Program-made: the position numbers and the translations under genes | Shown here: piece by piece, positions 8,578 to 16,398 of the stretch | Position numbering within the stretch: the first letter of the stretch is position 1 | How the letters are laid out: each line of letters opens with the position of its first letter | Notes under the pieces: generated by a model | What the model saw: only the letters and a program-made list of their open reading frames with translations | Databases searched by the model: none | What the model was told of the DNA's origin: nothing | Assembly (NCBI GenBank): GCA_012295275.1 | Contig: CM022678.1 | Location: forward strand, 14,917,861 to 14,934,258 | Reading direction: 5' to 3' | From: Chrysomallon squamiferum | Taxonomy: Eukaryota; Mollusca; Gastropoda; Neomphalida; Peltospiridae | DNA length: 16,398 bases

Positions 8578-8677
8578 CAAACTTCACACAGATTAGTAAA
8601 AATAAAATTCTACTGTACATTTTTCTTTACATATACTGCCATACTAGTCTTTTTGCTATCTATTATTATTTATTATA

Positions 8678-8679
<2 letters not shown>

Positions 8680-8748
<69 letters not shown>
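8680..8748. repeat. (TTA)n microsatellite inside the TIR element
   Basis: Homologous tracts are at 15500-15570 (interrupted) and, inverted, at 10965-11017. The tract therefore predates the duplication. Confidence 0.85.
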
Positions 8749-9107
8749 GAACAGTGCAGAAAACAAAATCGAACTCAGCAGATAAGGTCAGCTGCCACCC
8801 CAAAAAGAAAATAAAAATTACATTAATTATATAGCTTTGTATTTTACCGTTCTTTATATTAAGTTCACTAGTACTTAGAAGAATTCCTTTGCCCAGTGAA
8901 AGGAAAATAATATCAGACTGGCCATAATGGACTTAACAGTATAAAAAGTAGTAAAGCAGAACGATTATAGTTGAAGTGGTTGTAGAACTAATGTAGTAGC
9001 AGTAGAAAACAGTAATATTAGTAGTAGTTGTAGTAGTTGTAGAAATAGTAAGGAAACAAAAAATATATTATATATTTTTTTTCAGGAAACATTTCTTTTT
9101 TTTACCA

Positions 9108-9312
9108 CTTCTCTTTAATGAAGATTCTGTTTTTAACATGCAACACATGCAAAACAGTATTAATATAATTTTTCTTCTAGTTTTTTTTTTTTTTTTTTTT
9201 TTAACGCCATTAACAGGGTCATTATGATGTGCAGATCTGAGGAAAAGAAACATTTTACCCTGTAATGTTCAGTGAATTGTACACTGCGAATCATTTCACA
9301 TTGAAAATGACT
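9108..9312 (+). repeat. Poly-T motif unit, copy 2 of 4
   Basis: 22 T at 9181-9202, followed by TTAACGCCATTAACAGGGTC and the shared CAGATCTGAGGAAAAGAAAC. Lies inside the TIR element. Confidence 0.5.
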
Positions 9313-9654
9313 ATAATATATTCTGAACTGTCTGGTTCAGAAGGGTTAGTGATCATTGATTTTGTGTATATATACCAGTTTTCCTGTGGCGTATCCAGCT
9401 TTTCTGATAGGGTGGTGTCCCTGAAAAAATGGGCACTATAACATTATGAAAAGTCACTATTGAAAAATTACACAGAGGTCAACAATGTAATAGTGCTACA
9501 TGTCTCTAGATCCGCCCCAGCTTTTTGTTCATGTTTATCTGGTGTATAGTTGTCTGGCCAAATAATGAATACTGAGGTCGTTTCCCTAACTACAAATACA
9601 ATTCCCAATATCTTACTGTAGTTTCATACTTATTATATTTAAACAAGAAATATA

Positions 9655-9914
9655 ATAAAACGCCCAAGCATAAATAAACACAGATTAAAACCGTATATTG
9701 CATAATGCGTCTCTGTTTAATTTTCCTCAACGTTTCCCTTAAAATACTTGTTGAAAATTAAAAAATATAGAAGATGTTTATTTTCTAACTTTCTTTCTTT
9801 TCGTTTCTTTTCTTTTAATAAAATAAAAAAAATTAATTTATTTTTTATTTTTTCCTATTATTTGAGCCGTATCGTTTGCTCTGCGAAACGTAAAATAAGT
9901 TGCAAGTCAGATTA
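9655..9914 (-). repeat. Right terminal inverted repeat
   Basis: Begins TAAAACGCCCAAGCATAAAT, the complement of the inner edge of the left repeat, and ends AAGTTGCAAGTCAGATTA. Differences from the left arm include CTCTGCGAAACG in place of CCTGCTAAACG, so the arms have been diverging independently. Confidence 0.65.
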
Positions 9915-9934
9915 CTTTTATGGGAGAAGATGTA

Positions 9935-10000
9935 AAATTTACTCATACGTTGATGGAAAGTGCGTTGGGAGAGGGTTGTCGTGATCAAATAAAAGAAATT
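9935..10000 (+). repeat. Flank motif next to the right end of the TIR element
   Basis: GTAAAATTTACTCATACGTT followed by GAGAGGGTTGTCGTGATCA is echoed at 11113-11177 (GTAAAATGTACTCTTATCTT, GAGAGGGTTGCCGTGATCA). The similarity lies just outside the inverted repeat. Confidence 0.35.
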
Positions 10001-10779
10001 ATTACCACTGCTATTAATTTTATATAAAAACTATCTGTCACACGCGGGTAATAAAGCATAGACTGTTTATCATTGATAGGCACAAATAAACACGCTAAAT
10101 CTTGCAGGAATTTGAAATAATATATCATTTGTTTCAGCTTTAATCTGTTATATAACCTTTCGAAGACACATGAGACATACACACTTCCTGAAGGACTCAC
10201 ATACATACATATATACATTACAGCAATGTGTACATGCATGCATGGACATATACGTACATATACACGTATGTGCATACATTCATGCATACATACATACTTA
10301 TGCGCACACAGATATGTAGCAACAATATATTTATGTAATCTTTCTCTGCAGAAGTGTCCAATGAGGGGTACATAAGACAAAGAATATTCATTATTAAATA
10401 CATATCTGTGCCAGGTTTCCCACAAAAATAAATGCATATATGACAAAAAACAAAAAGAAAGGTCTGCATCCTAATAAGTTATGATTATGCTCGATTAAAT
10501 TTGTTTTCTAGCTCGTCTTGGTGGCAGAGTAGCATGGCGCCCGTACATGTCGTGCAGGCGAAGAGGACCATAATCCAAGTTTCAGGTTGCTAGTACAGAG
10601 ACTTGTGCCAATAGCTGGCGCTAAGCTCATCTTGGATTATAATACCTTATATTAAAATTCATATTATGGCACAGAACTATAGGGAAGCCCAGTAAATGTA
10701 TCCCTGATTCTGATGTTCACCTATTGTCCTTGGGACACTTCAGTTGCTAGACAGTGAGCTCGCATTAGAAACAAATACA
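10001..10779. other. Spacer with ATAC-type repeat and a hairpin-capable stretch
   Basis: Besides the microsatellite at 10196-10318, ATAATCCAAG (10570-10579) and CTTGGATTAT (10631-10640) are exact inverted arms 51 bp apart, in a locally GC-richer stretch (10510-10630). TGGCAGAGTAG at 10522-10532 fits an A-box pattern, but no B box or cloverleaf follows. No gene is called. Confidence 0.35.
10196..10318. repeat. ATAC/ATGC-rich degenerate microsatellite
   Basis: CATACATACATATATACATT, GTACATGCATGCATGGACAT and similar alternating purine-pyrimidine sequence for about 120 bp. It is responsible for the Tyr/Val/Cys/Met/His-rich frames on the minus strand. Confidence 0.8.
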
Positions 10780-10965
10780 GTCTGATCCACTGAATATTAT
10801 TTTCCTTTCACTGGGCAGTGAAAGTTTTCTAAGTATTGGTGAACTTAAACATTTTATTTTAATTATATAATTATTTTATTGTAAAATTTCTTTCTTTAGA
10901 TCTTTTTCTTTGAGGGGGGGGGCAACTGACCTTATCTGCTGAGTTCGATTTTTTTCTGCACTGTA

Positions 10966-11018
<53 letters not shown>

Positions 11019-11090
11019 GCAACAGCACTGGTCTGGCAGCATATGTAAAGAAAAATGTAAAAAAATGTAGTCCAGTCAGGCTGAAGTTTG
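10780..11090 (-). repeat. Inverted internal fragment of the TIR element
   Basis: The reverse complement matches 8590-8910: CCCAGTGAAAGGAAAATAAT, TTAAGTTCACCAATACTTAG, CAGATAAGGTCAG, the trinucleotide tract, and CATATGTAAAGAAAAATGTA (forward form here). It carries a GGGGGGGG run at about 10915-10922 where the other copies have CCCC. The left and right inverted repeats are not present in full, so it is a fragment. Confidence 0.55.
10965..11017. repeat. (AAT)n microsatellite
   Basis: Inverted counterpart of the (TTA)n tract at 8680-8748, within the inverted element fragment. Confidence 0.85.
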
Positions 11091-11112
11091 TTAGATTAGG
11101 GTGGTTTTGGGT

Positions 11113-11177
11113 ACATTTGTAAAATGTACTCTTATCTTAAAGGAAATTGGTTTGAGAGAGGGTTGCCGTGATCATAT
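11113..11177 (+). repeat. Echo of the TIR-element flank motif
   Basis: Same-orientation partner of 9935-10000, standing at the edge of the inverted fragment 10780-11090. It suggests that the repeat unit is larger than the inverted repeats alone define. Confidence 0.35.
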
Positions 11178-11179
11178 AG

Positions 11180-11689
11180 CAGGGACACAGAATAACTTAA
11201 GAAGTAAGGTTTCAACATAAAATAGTAATTATAATGTAGAGATTTGGCCAAATCATCTTTCTTCTTTGCTAGATATTCTCTCTTCTCTCTTGAGATCTCT
11301 TTCACCGCAGTCACACAAATAACATTTCACATCCCTGACCAATACTGGCAGACCATTACTGTCATGGGTACCTTAAGAAAGCACCAGTGACAGTATTTTA
11401 CATATATTAATTCCTAAGGGACCTGGAGGAATTTCCAAAGTATTTTACATGTAAACAAGGATAAATCTTTACGTTAAGCTTTGTGCTTTTAGTTCAGTAT
11501 ATAATAACAAATATATAATAAAAAAAAATAGAAACTAATGATACTAAATATTTGACAAAAATACAGGTTTTAAATTTGTCAAATATCAGAATATAGAGCA
11601 ATAATCTCTGGAACAGTAATTGCGTACAGAGCTATTTGTAGGTCATGGACTGTAAGGATAAGAGGACCATTTTCGCGAACCCTACAGCC
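11180..11689. other. Non-coding stretch, nothing recognised
   Basis: Lies between the flank echo and the CpG-rich patch. The minus-strand frame 11767-11579 runs through it and the patch; no splice sites or motifs support it as coding. Confidence 0.4.
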
Positions 11690-11789
11690 CAGTAGGCCCC
11701 ATGTATGCTCAGTTAGGGAACCGCGGTGTGCAGAGGGGCGGGGCGAAATGGCGGTGGCCGCGGGCATCCAACCAGAGAAAAGAACTTAA
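11690..11789 (+). promoter_or_regulatory. CpG-rich patch with GC box and strong-context ATG
   Basis: GGGGCGGGGC at 11735-11744 is an Sp1-type GC box, in a window that is otherwise very AT-rich. It is followed by GCGAAATGG, with purine at -3 and G at +4 around the ATG at 11748. The frame reads MAVAAGIQPEKRT and stops at TAA 11787-11789 with no obvious donor. It could be a promoter/first-exon relic, or the GC-rich head of an unrecognised short retroposon. Confidence 0.25.
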
Positions 11790-12044
11790 TAAATTTGATT
11801 TATATTAAATCGAATAAATTGTTTATTTTTATGTATTTACATATTCAAAATATCTTTCTTTCTCATAATATTTCTCAATACTAGGACTTATACTTGAGTC
11901 TTTGGGGCCTACAATCAAGGATTTGTCCTCGGAAGGTCACTGCAAGTGAAAACATAACGTAAAATAGAATAACAAATGGGAAAAAAAAAAGAAAAACAAG
12001 ATTAATTACGTTCAATGCGGAAAAAAATTGGCAGATCCTCTGTT

Positions 12045-12182
12045 CTTTAAACTCAGGAAAACCCGAACGTAAGTGGAAGGCACTGATAAATATCCAGATG
12101 AAAATGAATTGAGACTAATGACTCATGTCCATTTCAGACAATGTAGGGCATGCACATTTGGGCGCAGTTGGCAAAAAGACGG
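12045..12182 (-). pseudogene. Remnant of exon A and its downstream intron
   Basis: The stretch around 12045-12080 (CTCTGTTCTTTAAACTCAGG..., ACGTAAGTG) matches intron DNA at 6295-6335. The stretch at 12161-12179 (GGCGCAGTTGGCAAAAAGA) matches exon A at about 6663-6679, which encodes T-I-F-L-P-T-A. Between them only about 80 bp remain where the first copy has over 300, so most of exon A and its donor are deleted. Confidence 0.4.
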
Positions 12183-12276
12183 TAAATAAATAAATAAATA
12201 AATACTTCATTTATTTATTTTATTGTTACATATTCTTATTAGTTAAAGTGATTATTGGAGTCATTAAGTTACTTAC

Positions 12277-12400
12277 TGTTACGTCGTAGTAATCTTCGAC
12301 AGATAGTCTTTTTAACACAGTCTGGTGTATGAATATTTCAAAGAACCGTTACTCTATCTAAAGTACAGTCCACTGCGGTCATGAAAAACTGGAGTTATTT
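12277..12400 (-). pseudogene. Broken duplicate of the 6882-6972 exon
   Basis: Minus-strand copy of the exon region at 6869-6972. From 12339 it reads EIFIHQTVLKRLSVEDYYDV and ends at a consensus donor ACA|GTAAGT (GT at 12276-12275). A TAA sits in frame at 12351-12349, and a 4-base deletion relative to the other copy shifts the frame before the shared block, so it cannot make the same protein. The neighbouring exon-A remnant at about 12147-12182 is also gutted. Inferred: pseudogene remnant of a segmental duplication. It preserves the intact end of the exon that the first copy has lost. Confidence 0.45.
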
Positions 12401-12417
12401 TCTGATTTATTTTTGTT

Positions 12418-12632
12418 TCCTTTCTCTTTAATGAAGATTCTTTTTTATTGCAAAACAGCGTTATTAATATTATATTTCTTTTTTTTTTTTTTTTTTTTTT
12501 TTGACGCCATTAACAGGGTCATTATGGTGTACAGATCTGAGGAAAAGAAACATTATCCAAAACAGTGTTCCGTGTCCTGTTTTATCCAGTTAATTGTACA
12601 CTGCGGCTCTTTTCACTTTGGAAATGATGACA
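12418..12632 (+). repeat. Poly-T motif unit, copy 3 of 4
   Basis: 24 T at 12479-12502, then TTGACGCCATTAACAGGGTC. It is closer to copy 1 in the downstream part (ACTGCGGCTCTTTTCACTTT). Confidence 0.5.
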
Positions 12633-13625
12633 TCCTTTTCTGAAGTCCTTCATCTGCTGCCAAATAATATATTTTTAAAACAATGGAGATACTTAAATAA
12701 TATTATAAACAGAACTGTTTGTCCATTTCTTCCTCTTTGAGGTTTAATTGATAAACACTGGTGGAAAATACAAATAAAGTTTTAATTTTGAGCATAAAAT
12801 CTGTGACAGCCTGATTCTTCGTTGGTTGTTTCTTTCTTTTTCCTCATAGAGTTGTTTGTTTGTGTTTTCTTAAGAGATTTATTCTTTGTTCTTTTTGTTG
12901 AATGTTCATTTTTCTTTGTTTTTCTTTTTCTTTCTGGTATATCTCTTCAATCTTCTGACTAAGAGTGTAAGAAATGTTTTTTGTCTAAACAATTATCCAT
13001 TTTTGCGAAACTGAAGAAGAAATTGGTAATAATTCCGAATTGCAACCGATATAAATGACTCATCATTTCACAGGATACACATTAGTATTTTTTGTTTTTG
13101 TTTGTTTGTTCCTTACATACCTGATATGAGAAACACTATCTATAATACTACCACAGTATTATAACAAATAACATTTTTAAATCTTGTTTCTTCATTGAAC
13201 TGTCTTGTTCCAGTTTTTTAACTGATTTTTATGTGGGGGATAAGTGTAATCTATAAGGAGAATAGTGTTGTTTTTGTTTTTGTTGCCAGTGGTGTTCTAT
13301 TACGTATGACGTGTCAACTAACATTCCACTAGCCTTGTTTGTACATGTTCAATATACTGGCCGGAGTATTATATTCAAGTAAAACAAAGAAACATTATAA
13401 AACGCCCAAACATGGACGATCCCCTGGTATTAAATAAACTGTGATTGAAACCTGACACTGTGATCGTACCGCAGTACCTGATTAACTCTGTATATAATGA
13501 ACTTGGTCTGGTTTCTTTCTAACATTCAGAGGCGGAGCGCATTGTTCCTAAATTAGTTATGTAACATCAACCGAAAGCAGAATAAGAGTTCACTACTCAT
13601 TTGTTGTAGATTTTTTACTTTTTCA

Positions 13626-13790
13626 TTATTTCACCATCTTCCTCCTCCTCATTATCATCATCATAATCATGATCATAAACATTATTATTATTTTAATATT
13701 ATTACTATTATTACTTTTATTATTATTGTTATTATTATTATTATTTGTATTCTTCTTCTTCTTCTTCTTATTATTATTATTATTATTTAA
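13626..13790. repeat. Trinucleotide-rich tract (ATC, ATT, TTC units)
   Basis: CCTCCTCCTC, ATCATCATC, long ATT runs and a TTC run at about 13751-13769, within otherwise unique DNA. The minus strand gives an Asn/Lys/Met-rich frame that is only the repeat translated. Confidence 0.85.
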
Positions 13791-14381
13791 GCTGGTCATT
13801 TCTAATTCATAAACATTTTTTTTTTTTTTACAAAACAACCGACCAATAATAAACAATTTTACATCAATTTCATCTAATATTAAAAAAAATAATAATAATA
13901 AAAGAAAAGAAAAGAAAAAAGCAGCACGATGTGTTTTTTGTTAATTCTCAAGGCTTGCTTCTGTAAAAGAAAACGACAAAAATATTATAAATAACTAATT
14001 TTATTCAGCAATATAATTTAAAAAAAAGATGTTTTACATACGAGTATTTTATATTCAGTAATAGAATATGTGAAAGTTACATTTATCATTAACTGTTCGA
14101 ATTAAACCATATTCAGCTTAAACATGTTCAAGATATATGTTTCAGAGCATATTTACGTTATGCACACATACATGCTCACATTGTGCACATTTATGTGATA
14201 TAGTATATTAATAGTATTGTACACTAAAGATATTATGACCTGCAGATACTTTGGCTATGACTGGAAAAGTTTATATGAAGGACCAAATCATTGGGAATAC
14301 TTTTAGATGAATACCTTCTTTTTTAATTATTTACATTCACTACATTCGATATATAAATTATTTCGATATCCATACTACAAT

Positions 14382-14450
14382 AATACCTCAGATTACAGAT
14401 GTAATTGGTTCCAAATATCCGATAGTTAAGTGAGGTATCGTTAAGCAGGA
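14382..14450. mobile_element. Possible small relic of a pogo/Tigger-like repeat
   Basis: AATACCTCAGATTACAGATG, TAATTGGTTCC and GTTAAGTGAGGTATCGTTAA. ATACCTCA (14383-14390) and TGAGGTAT (14431-14438) form inverted arms. The ACCTC...AATTGGTTCC pattern resembles termini of Tigger-type elements as I remember them. It is only a short fragment, so the family call is tentative. Confidence 0.25.
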
Positions 14451-14637
14451 GACTAATTTACATAGAATTAAGGTTAAAAGCAGTGGTTACTTTCTCGCTG
14501 ATGAAATTTGACATAAAAAAGGTGAAAGAGGGAGAAATAAAACAGCAGTTTAGACATAAATCATTTAATAGATTGTAGATATTAAGTAAACTCTAAATCA
14601 TTTACAAATCAATTTATTCAAATACATTAATAAATAA

Positions 14638-14934
14638 TCATTGTGGGTTCATTTTTGTGGGTTTGGTTTCATTTAAGATAATGTATTTTGTTTCTAAAGG
14701 TATTGTCTCCCGTTTCTTTTTATCATCAGCATTTGCCGGTATCGTGTTATTCGTTTTGACATGTTGGAAGGGTAAATTACAAATGAGTTTAAGTCTAAAT
14801 CGAAGCAGAAGAGAAAAGAGAATCAGAATATCAGATGCACGTATAATTCTACGAGGTGGGAGTAAGCCGACAGGGTACATGGAGATGTTCATAAAGAGGT
14901 TCAGAACTAATGATAATAATACAGCCATATGCAT
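14638..14934 (-). CDS. Second copy of the signal-peptide-like ORF
   Basis: 98 codons starting MHMAVLLSLVLNLFMNISMY, PVGLLPPRR, then a sequence unrelated to the first copy because the duplicated block ends near 14845. Only about the first 29 codons are shared. The rest (rich in I, L, K, T) lies in unique DNA and may be chance. Confidence 0.2.
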   Translation of the reverse strand: MHMAVLLSLVLNLFMNISMYPVGLLPPRRIIRASDILILFSLLLRFRLKLICNLPFQHVKTNNTIPANADDKKKRETIPLETKYIILNETKPTKMNPQ

Positions 14935-15164
14935 AGTGTATGAATAAATTCACATGCAAATCATTCCTGTATAAGGATAAAGTATAGGTCTACGAGACGG
15001 ATGAGTAGCCAGTCGGAGACACGTGACAGTAAAGTGATCTGCCCGAGGCGACACCTCACACGCGATCACGTCATATCCGGAGTGATTAGATACGTGAAGG
15101 GATTACGTCCCTGCTAAACCTGTCTGTTAACAAGTCACATGTTTAGTAGTTGCCCACACTTTAC
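14845..15164 (+). repeat. GC-richer flank duplicated with the TIR element (copy 2)
   Basis: Partner of 8012-8329. By eye the two differ at roughly one base in twenty. Left of 14845 the sequences are unrelated, marking the edge of the duplicated unit. Confidence 0.5.
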
Positions 15165-15499
15165 TAATCTGACTTTCAACTTATTTTACGTTTAGCAGGG
15201 CAAACAATACGGCTCAAATAATAAGAAAACATATTTTATATTATTAATTTTTATTATTTTTTTTTATTAAAAGAAAGAAAGTTAGAAAATAAACATCTTT
15301 TATATATATATTTTTTAACAAGTATTTTAAGGCAAATGTCGGGGAAAATTAAACTGAGAAGCATTATTCAGTACAAGGTTTTAATCTGTGTTTATTTATG
15401 CTTGGGCGTTTTAACAAACTTCACACAGATTAGTAAAAAAAAAATTCTACTGTACATTTTTCTTTACATATACTGCCATACTAGTCCTTTTGCTATCTA

Positions 15500-15539
15500 T
15501 TATTATTTATTATAATTTATTATTATAATTATAATTATA

Positions 15540-15570
<31 letters not shown>
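15500..15570. repeat. (TTA)n microsatellite with TATAAT interruptions
   Basis: Element copy 2 version of the tract at 8680-8748. Confidence 0.85.
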
Positions 15571-15711
15571 GAACAGTGCAGAAAACAAAATCCAACGCAG
15601 CAGATAAGGTCAGCTGCCACCCCCAAAAAGAAATAAAAATTACATTAATTATATAGCTTTGTATTTTACCGTTCTTTATATTAAGTTCACTAGTTTTACT
15701 TTTTTTACCCC

Positions 15712-15912
15712 TTCTCTTTAATAAAGATTCTATTTTTAATATGCAACACATGCAAAACAGTATTAATATAATTTTTCTTCTAGTTTTTATTTTTTTATTT
15801 TTTTTTAACGCCATTAGCAGGGTCATTATGATGTGCAGATCTGAGGAAAAGAATCATTTTACCCTGTAATGTTCAGTGAATTGTACACTGCGAATCATTT
15901 CACCTTGAAAAT
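15712..15912 (+). repeat. Poly-T motif unit, copy 4 of 4
   Basis: The T tract is broken by A residues (about 15784-15806); otherwise it follows copy 2, including GGTCATTATGATGTGCAGAT. Confidence 0.5.
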
Positions 15913-16398
15913 GACTATAATATATTCTGAACTGTCTGGTTCAGAAGGGTTAGTGATCATTGATTTTGTGTATATATATATATACCAGTTTTCCTGTGGC
16001 GTATCCAGCTTTTCTGATAGTGTGGTGTCCATGAAAAAAGGGCACTATAACATTATGAAAAGTCACTATTGAAAAATTACACAGAGGTCAACAATGTGCT
16101 ACATGTCTCTAGATCCGCCCCAGCTTTTTGTTGATGTTTATCTGGTGTACAGTTGTCTGGCCAAATAATGAATACTGAGGTCGTTTCCCTAACTACAAAT
16201 ACAATTCCCAATATCTTACTGTAGTTTCATACTTATTATATTTAAACAAGAAATATAATAAAACGCCCAAGCATAAATAAACACAGATTAAAACCTTATA
16301 TTGCATAATGCGTCTCTGTTTAATTTTCCTCAACGTTTGCCTTAAAATACTTGTTGAAAATTAAAAAATATAAAAGATGTTTATTTTCTAACTTTCTT

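Larger units (their letters stand above)
8330..9914. mobile_element. Non-autonomous DNA transposon-like element with long terminal inverted repeats
   Basis: The left end (TAATTGACTTTCAACTTATT at 8330) and the right end (read inward from 9914: TAATCTGACTTGCAACTTATT) are inverted copies. They stay alignable for about 250 bp: 8330-8577 against 9655-9914. Shared landmarks are CAAACAATACGGCTCAAATAA, AGTTAGAAAATAAACATCTT, AACAAGTATTTTAA, GTTTTAATCTGTGTTTATTT and ATGCTTGGGCGTTTT. The 1.08-kb interior holds a (TTA)n tract, a poly-T motif and no transposase-sized frame. Clear target duplications were not identified; TAA/TTA at the extreme tips fall within the inverted repeat. Inferred: a MITE-like or foldback element moved by an unseen transposase. 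Confidence 0.65.
12185..13469 (+). repeat. Duplicated block 2a
   Basis: Partner of 6773-7870. Similarity ends abruptly at about 13469 (CACTGTGATCGT against CACTGTCATCGT), where the copies diverge. Landmarks shared with the first block include CTGCTGCCAAATAATATATT and AACACTGGTGGAAAATACAA. Confidence 0.6.
13470..14844. other. Unique DNA separating duplicated blocks 2a and 2b
   Basis: About 1.38 kb with no counterpart between 7870 and 8012. It contains the trinucleotide tract (13626-13790), an A-rich run near 13885-13920 and the possible Tigger-like relic. No coding frame is supported. Confidence 0.5.
15165..16398. mobile_element. Second copy of the TIR element, cut by the window end
   Basis: Starts TAATCTGACTTTCAACTTATT and follows 8330-9796 almost base for base, ending inside the right inverted repeat (TTATTTTCTAACTTTCTT equals 9779-9796). 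Compared with the first copy it lacks about 215 bp that lie at roughly 8875-9095 there; the junction is at about 15691. Its (TTA)n tract is interrupted by TATAAT units, and its poly-T is broken by A residues. Confidence 0.65.

Noticed and set aside
8330-9914. LTR retrotransposon interpretation of the repeated ends
   Set aside because: The ends are inverted, not direct, and there are no TG...CA termini, primer site or polyprotein frame.
9985-10469. Two long minus-strand frames rich in Tyr, Val, Met, Cys and His
   Set aside because: They are the ATAC/ATGC microsatellite translated; repetitive residues, overlapping frames and no splice or start context.
11579-11767. Minus-strand frame MPAATAISPRP... 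through the CpG-rich patch
   Set aside because: The open length is helped by local GC content. No family motif was recognised, and the opposite strand has the better start context.
12413-12643. 76-codon plus-strand frame
   Set aside because: It runs through the poly-T motif, giving a phenylalanine tract. The equivalent frames in the other three copies are not preserved.
13626-13856. Asn/Lys-rich minus-strand frame
   Set aside because: A translation of the ATT/TTC/ATC repeat tract, not a protein.
15503-15826. 107-codon minus-strand frame ending in poly-isoleucine
   Set aside because: It crosses the (TTA)n tract and the poly-T motif of the TIR element; the matching region of copy 1 does not keep the frame.

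Overview
This is AT-rich, intron-style, repeat-dense eukaryotic DNA. There are no long reading frames, no Shine-Dalgarno/operon layout, many poly-T and (AAAT)n/(AAT)n/(TTA)n tracts, and short reading frames bounded by GT...AG splice signals. The texture (ATAC-type and AAAT-type microsatellites, low GC, abundant non-autonomous repeats) fits an invertebrate animal nuclear genome. A mollusc is one possibility, but the sequence does not prove it. No rRNA, convincing tRNA, CRISPR array or viral gene was seen.

Genes. The best-supported gene is on the minus strand at 5407-6714. Four exons (6714-6570, 6074-6032, 5734-5648, 5435-5407) join in one continuous frame with canonical AG/GT borders. They encode the C-terminal part of an unrecognised single-pass membrane protein: a luminal or extracellular stretch with a CxxC pair and an N-I-S sequon, one transmembrane helix, and a short charged tail before a TAA. 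A fifth, weaker upstream exon (6972-6882) also fits in phase. A signal-peptide-like ORF lies further upstream at 8099-7947, also on the minus strand. On the plus strand, 3266-3332 looks like a short first coding exon (begins M-E-K-V-R-V), with a possible phase-matched last exon at 3396-3463.

Repeats. Most of the remainder is one related repeat family. A 1.6-kb element with terminal inverted repeats of about 250 bp lies at 8330-9914. A second copy starts at 15165 and runs off the window. A decayed right end lies near 1495-1690, and an inverted internal piece at about 10780-11090. The block 6773-9796, made of two pieces, is repeated in the same order at 12185-16398 with extra DNA (13470-14845) between the pieces. 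The second block carries a broken copy of the minus-strand gene's exons, so this is a segmental duplication that left a pseudogene remnant.

Region by region: 1-1690 diverged copies of the repeat family; 1690-3265 AT-rich with nothing recognisable; 3266-3463 candidate small plus-strand gene; 3464-4150 nothing seen; 4155-4321 large (TAAA)n/(AAT)n microsatellite; 4322-5350 AT-rich with a 50-bp tandem duplication; 5350-6972 minus-strand gene; 6973-9914 repeat block with the TIR element; 9915-10780 spacer with an ATAC-rich tract; 10780-11180 inverted repeat fragment; 11180-12000 spacer with a small CpG-rich patch; 12000-13469 duplicate block and pseudo-exons; 13470-14845 unique insert; 14845-16398 second TIR-element block.
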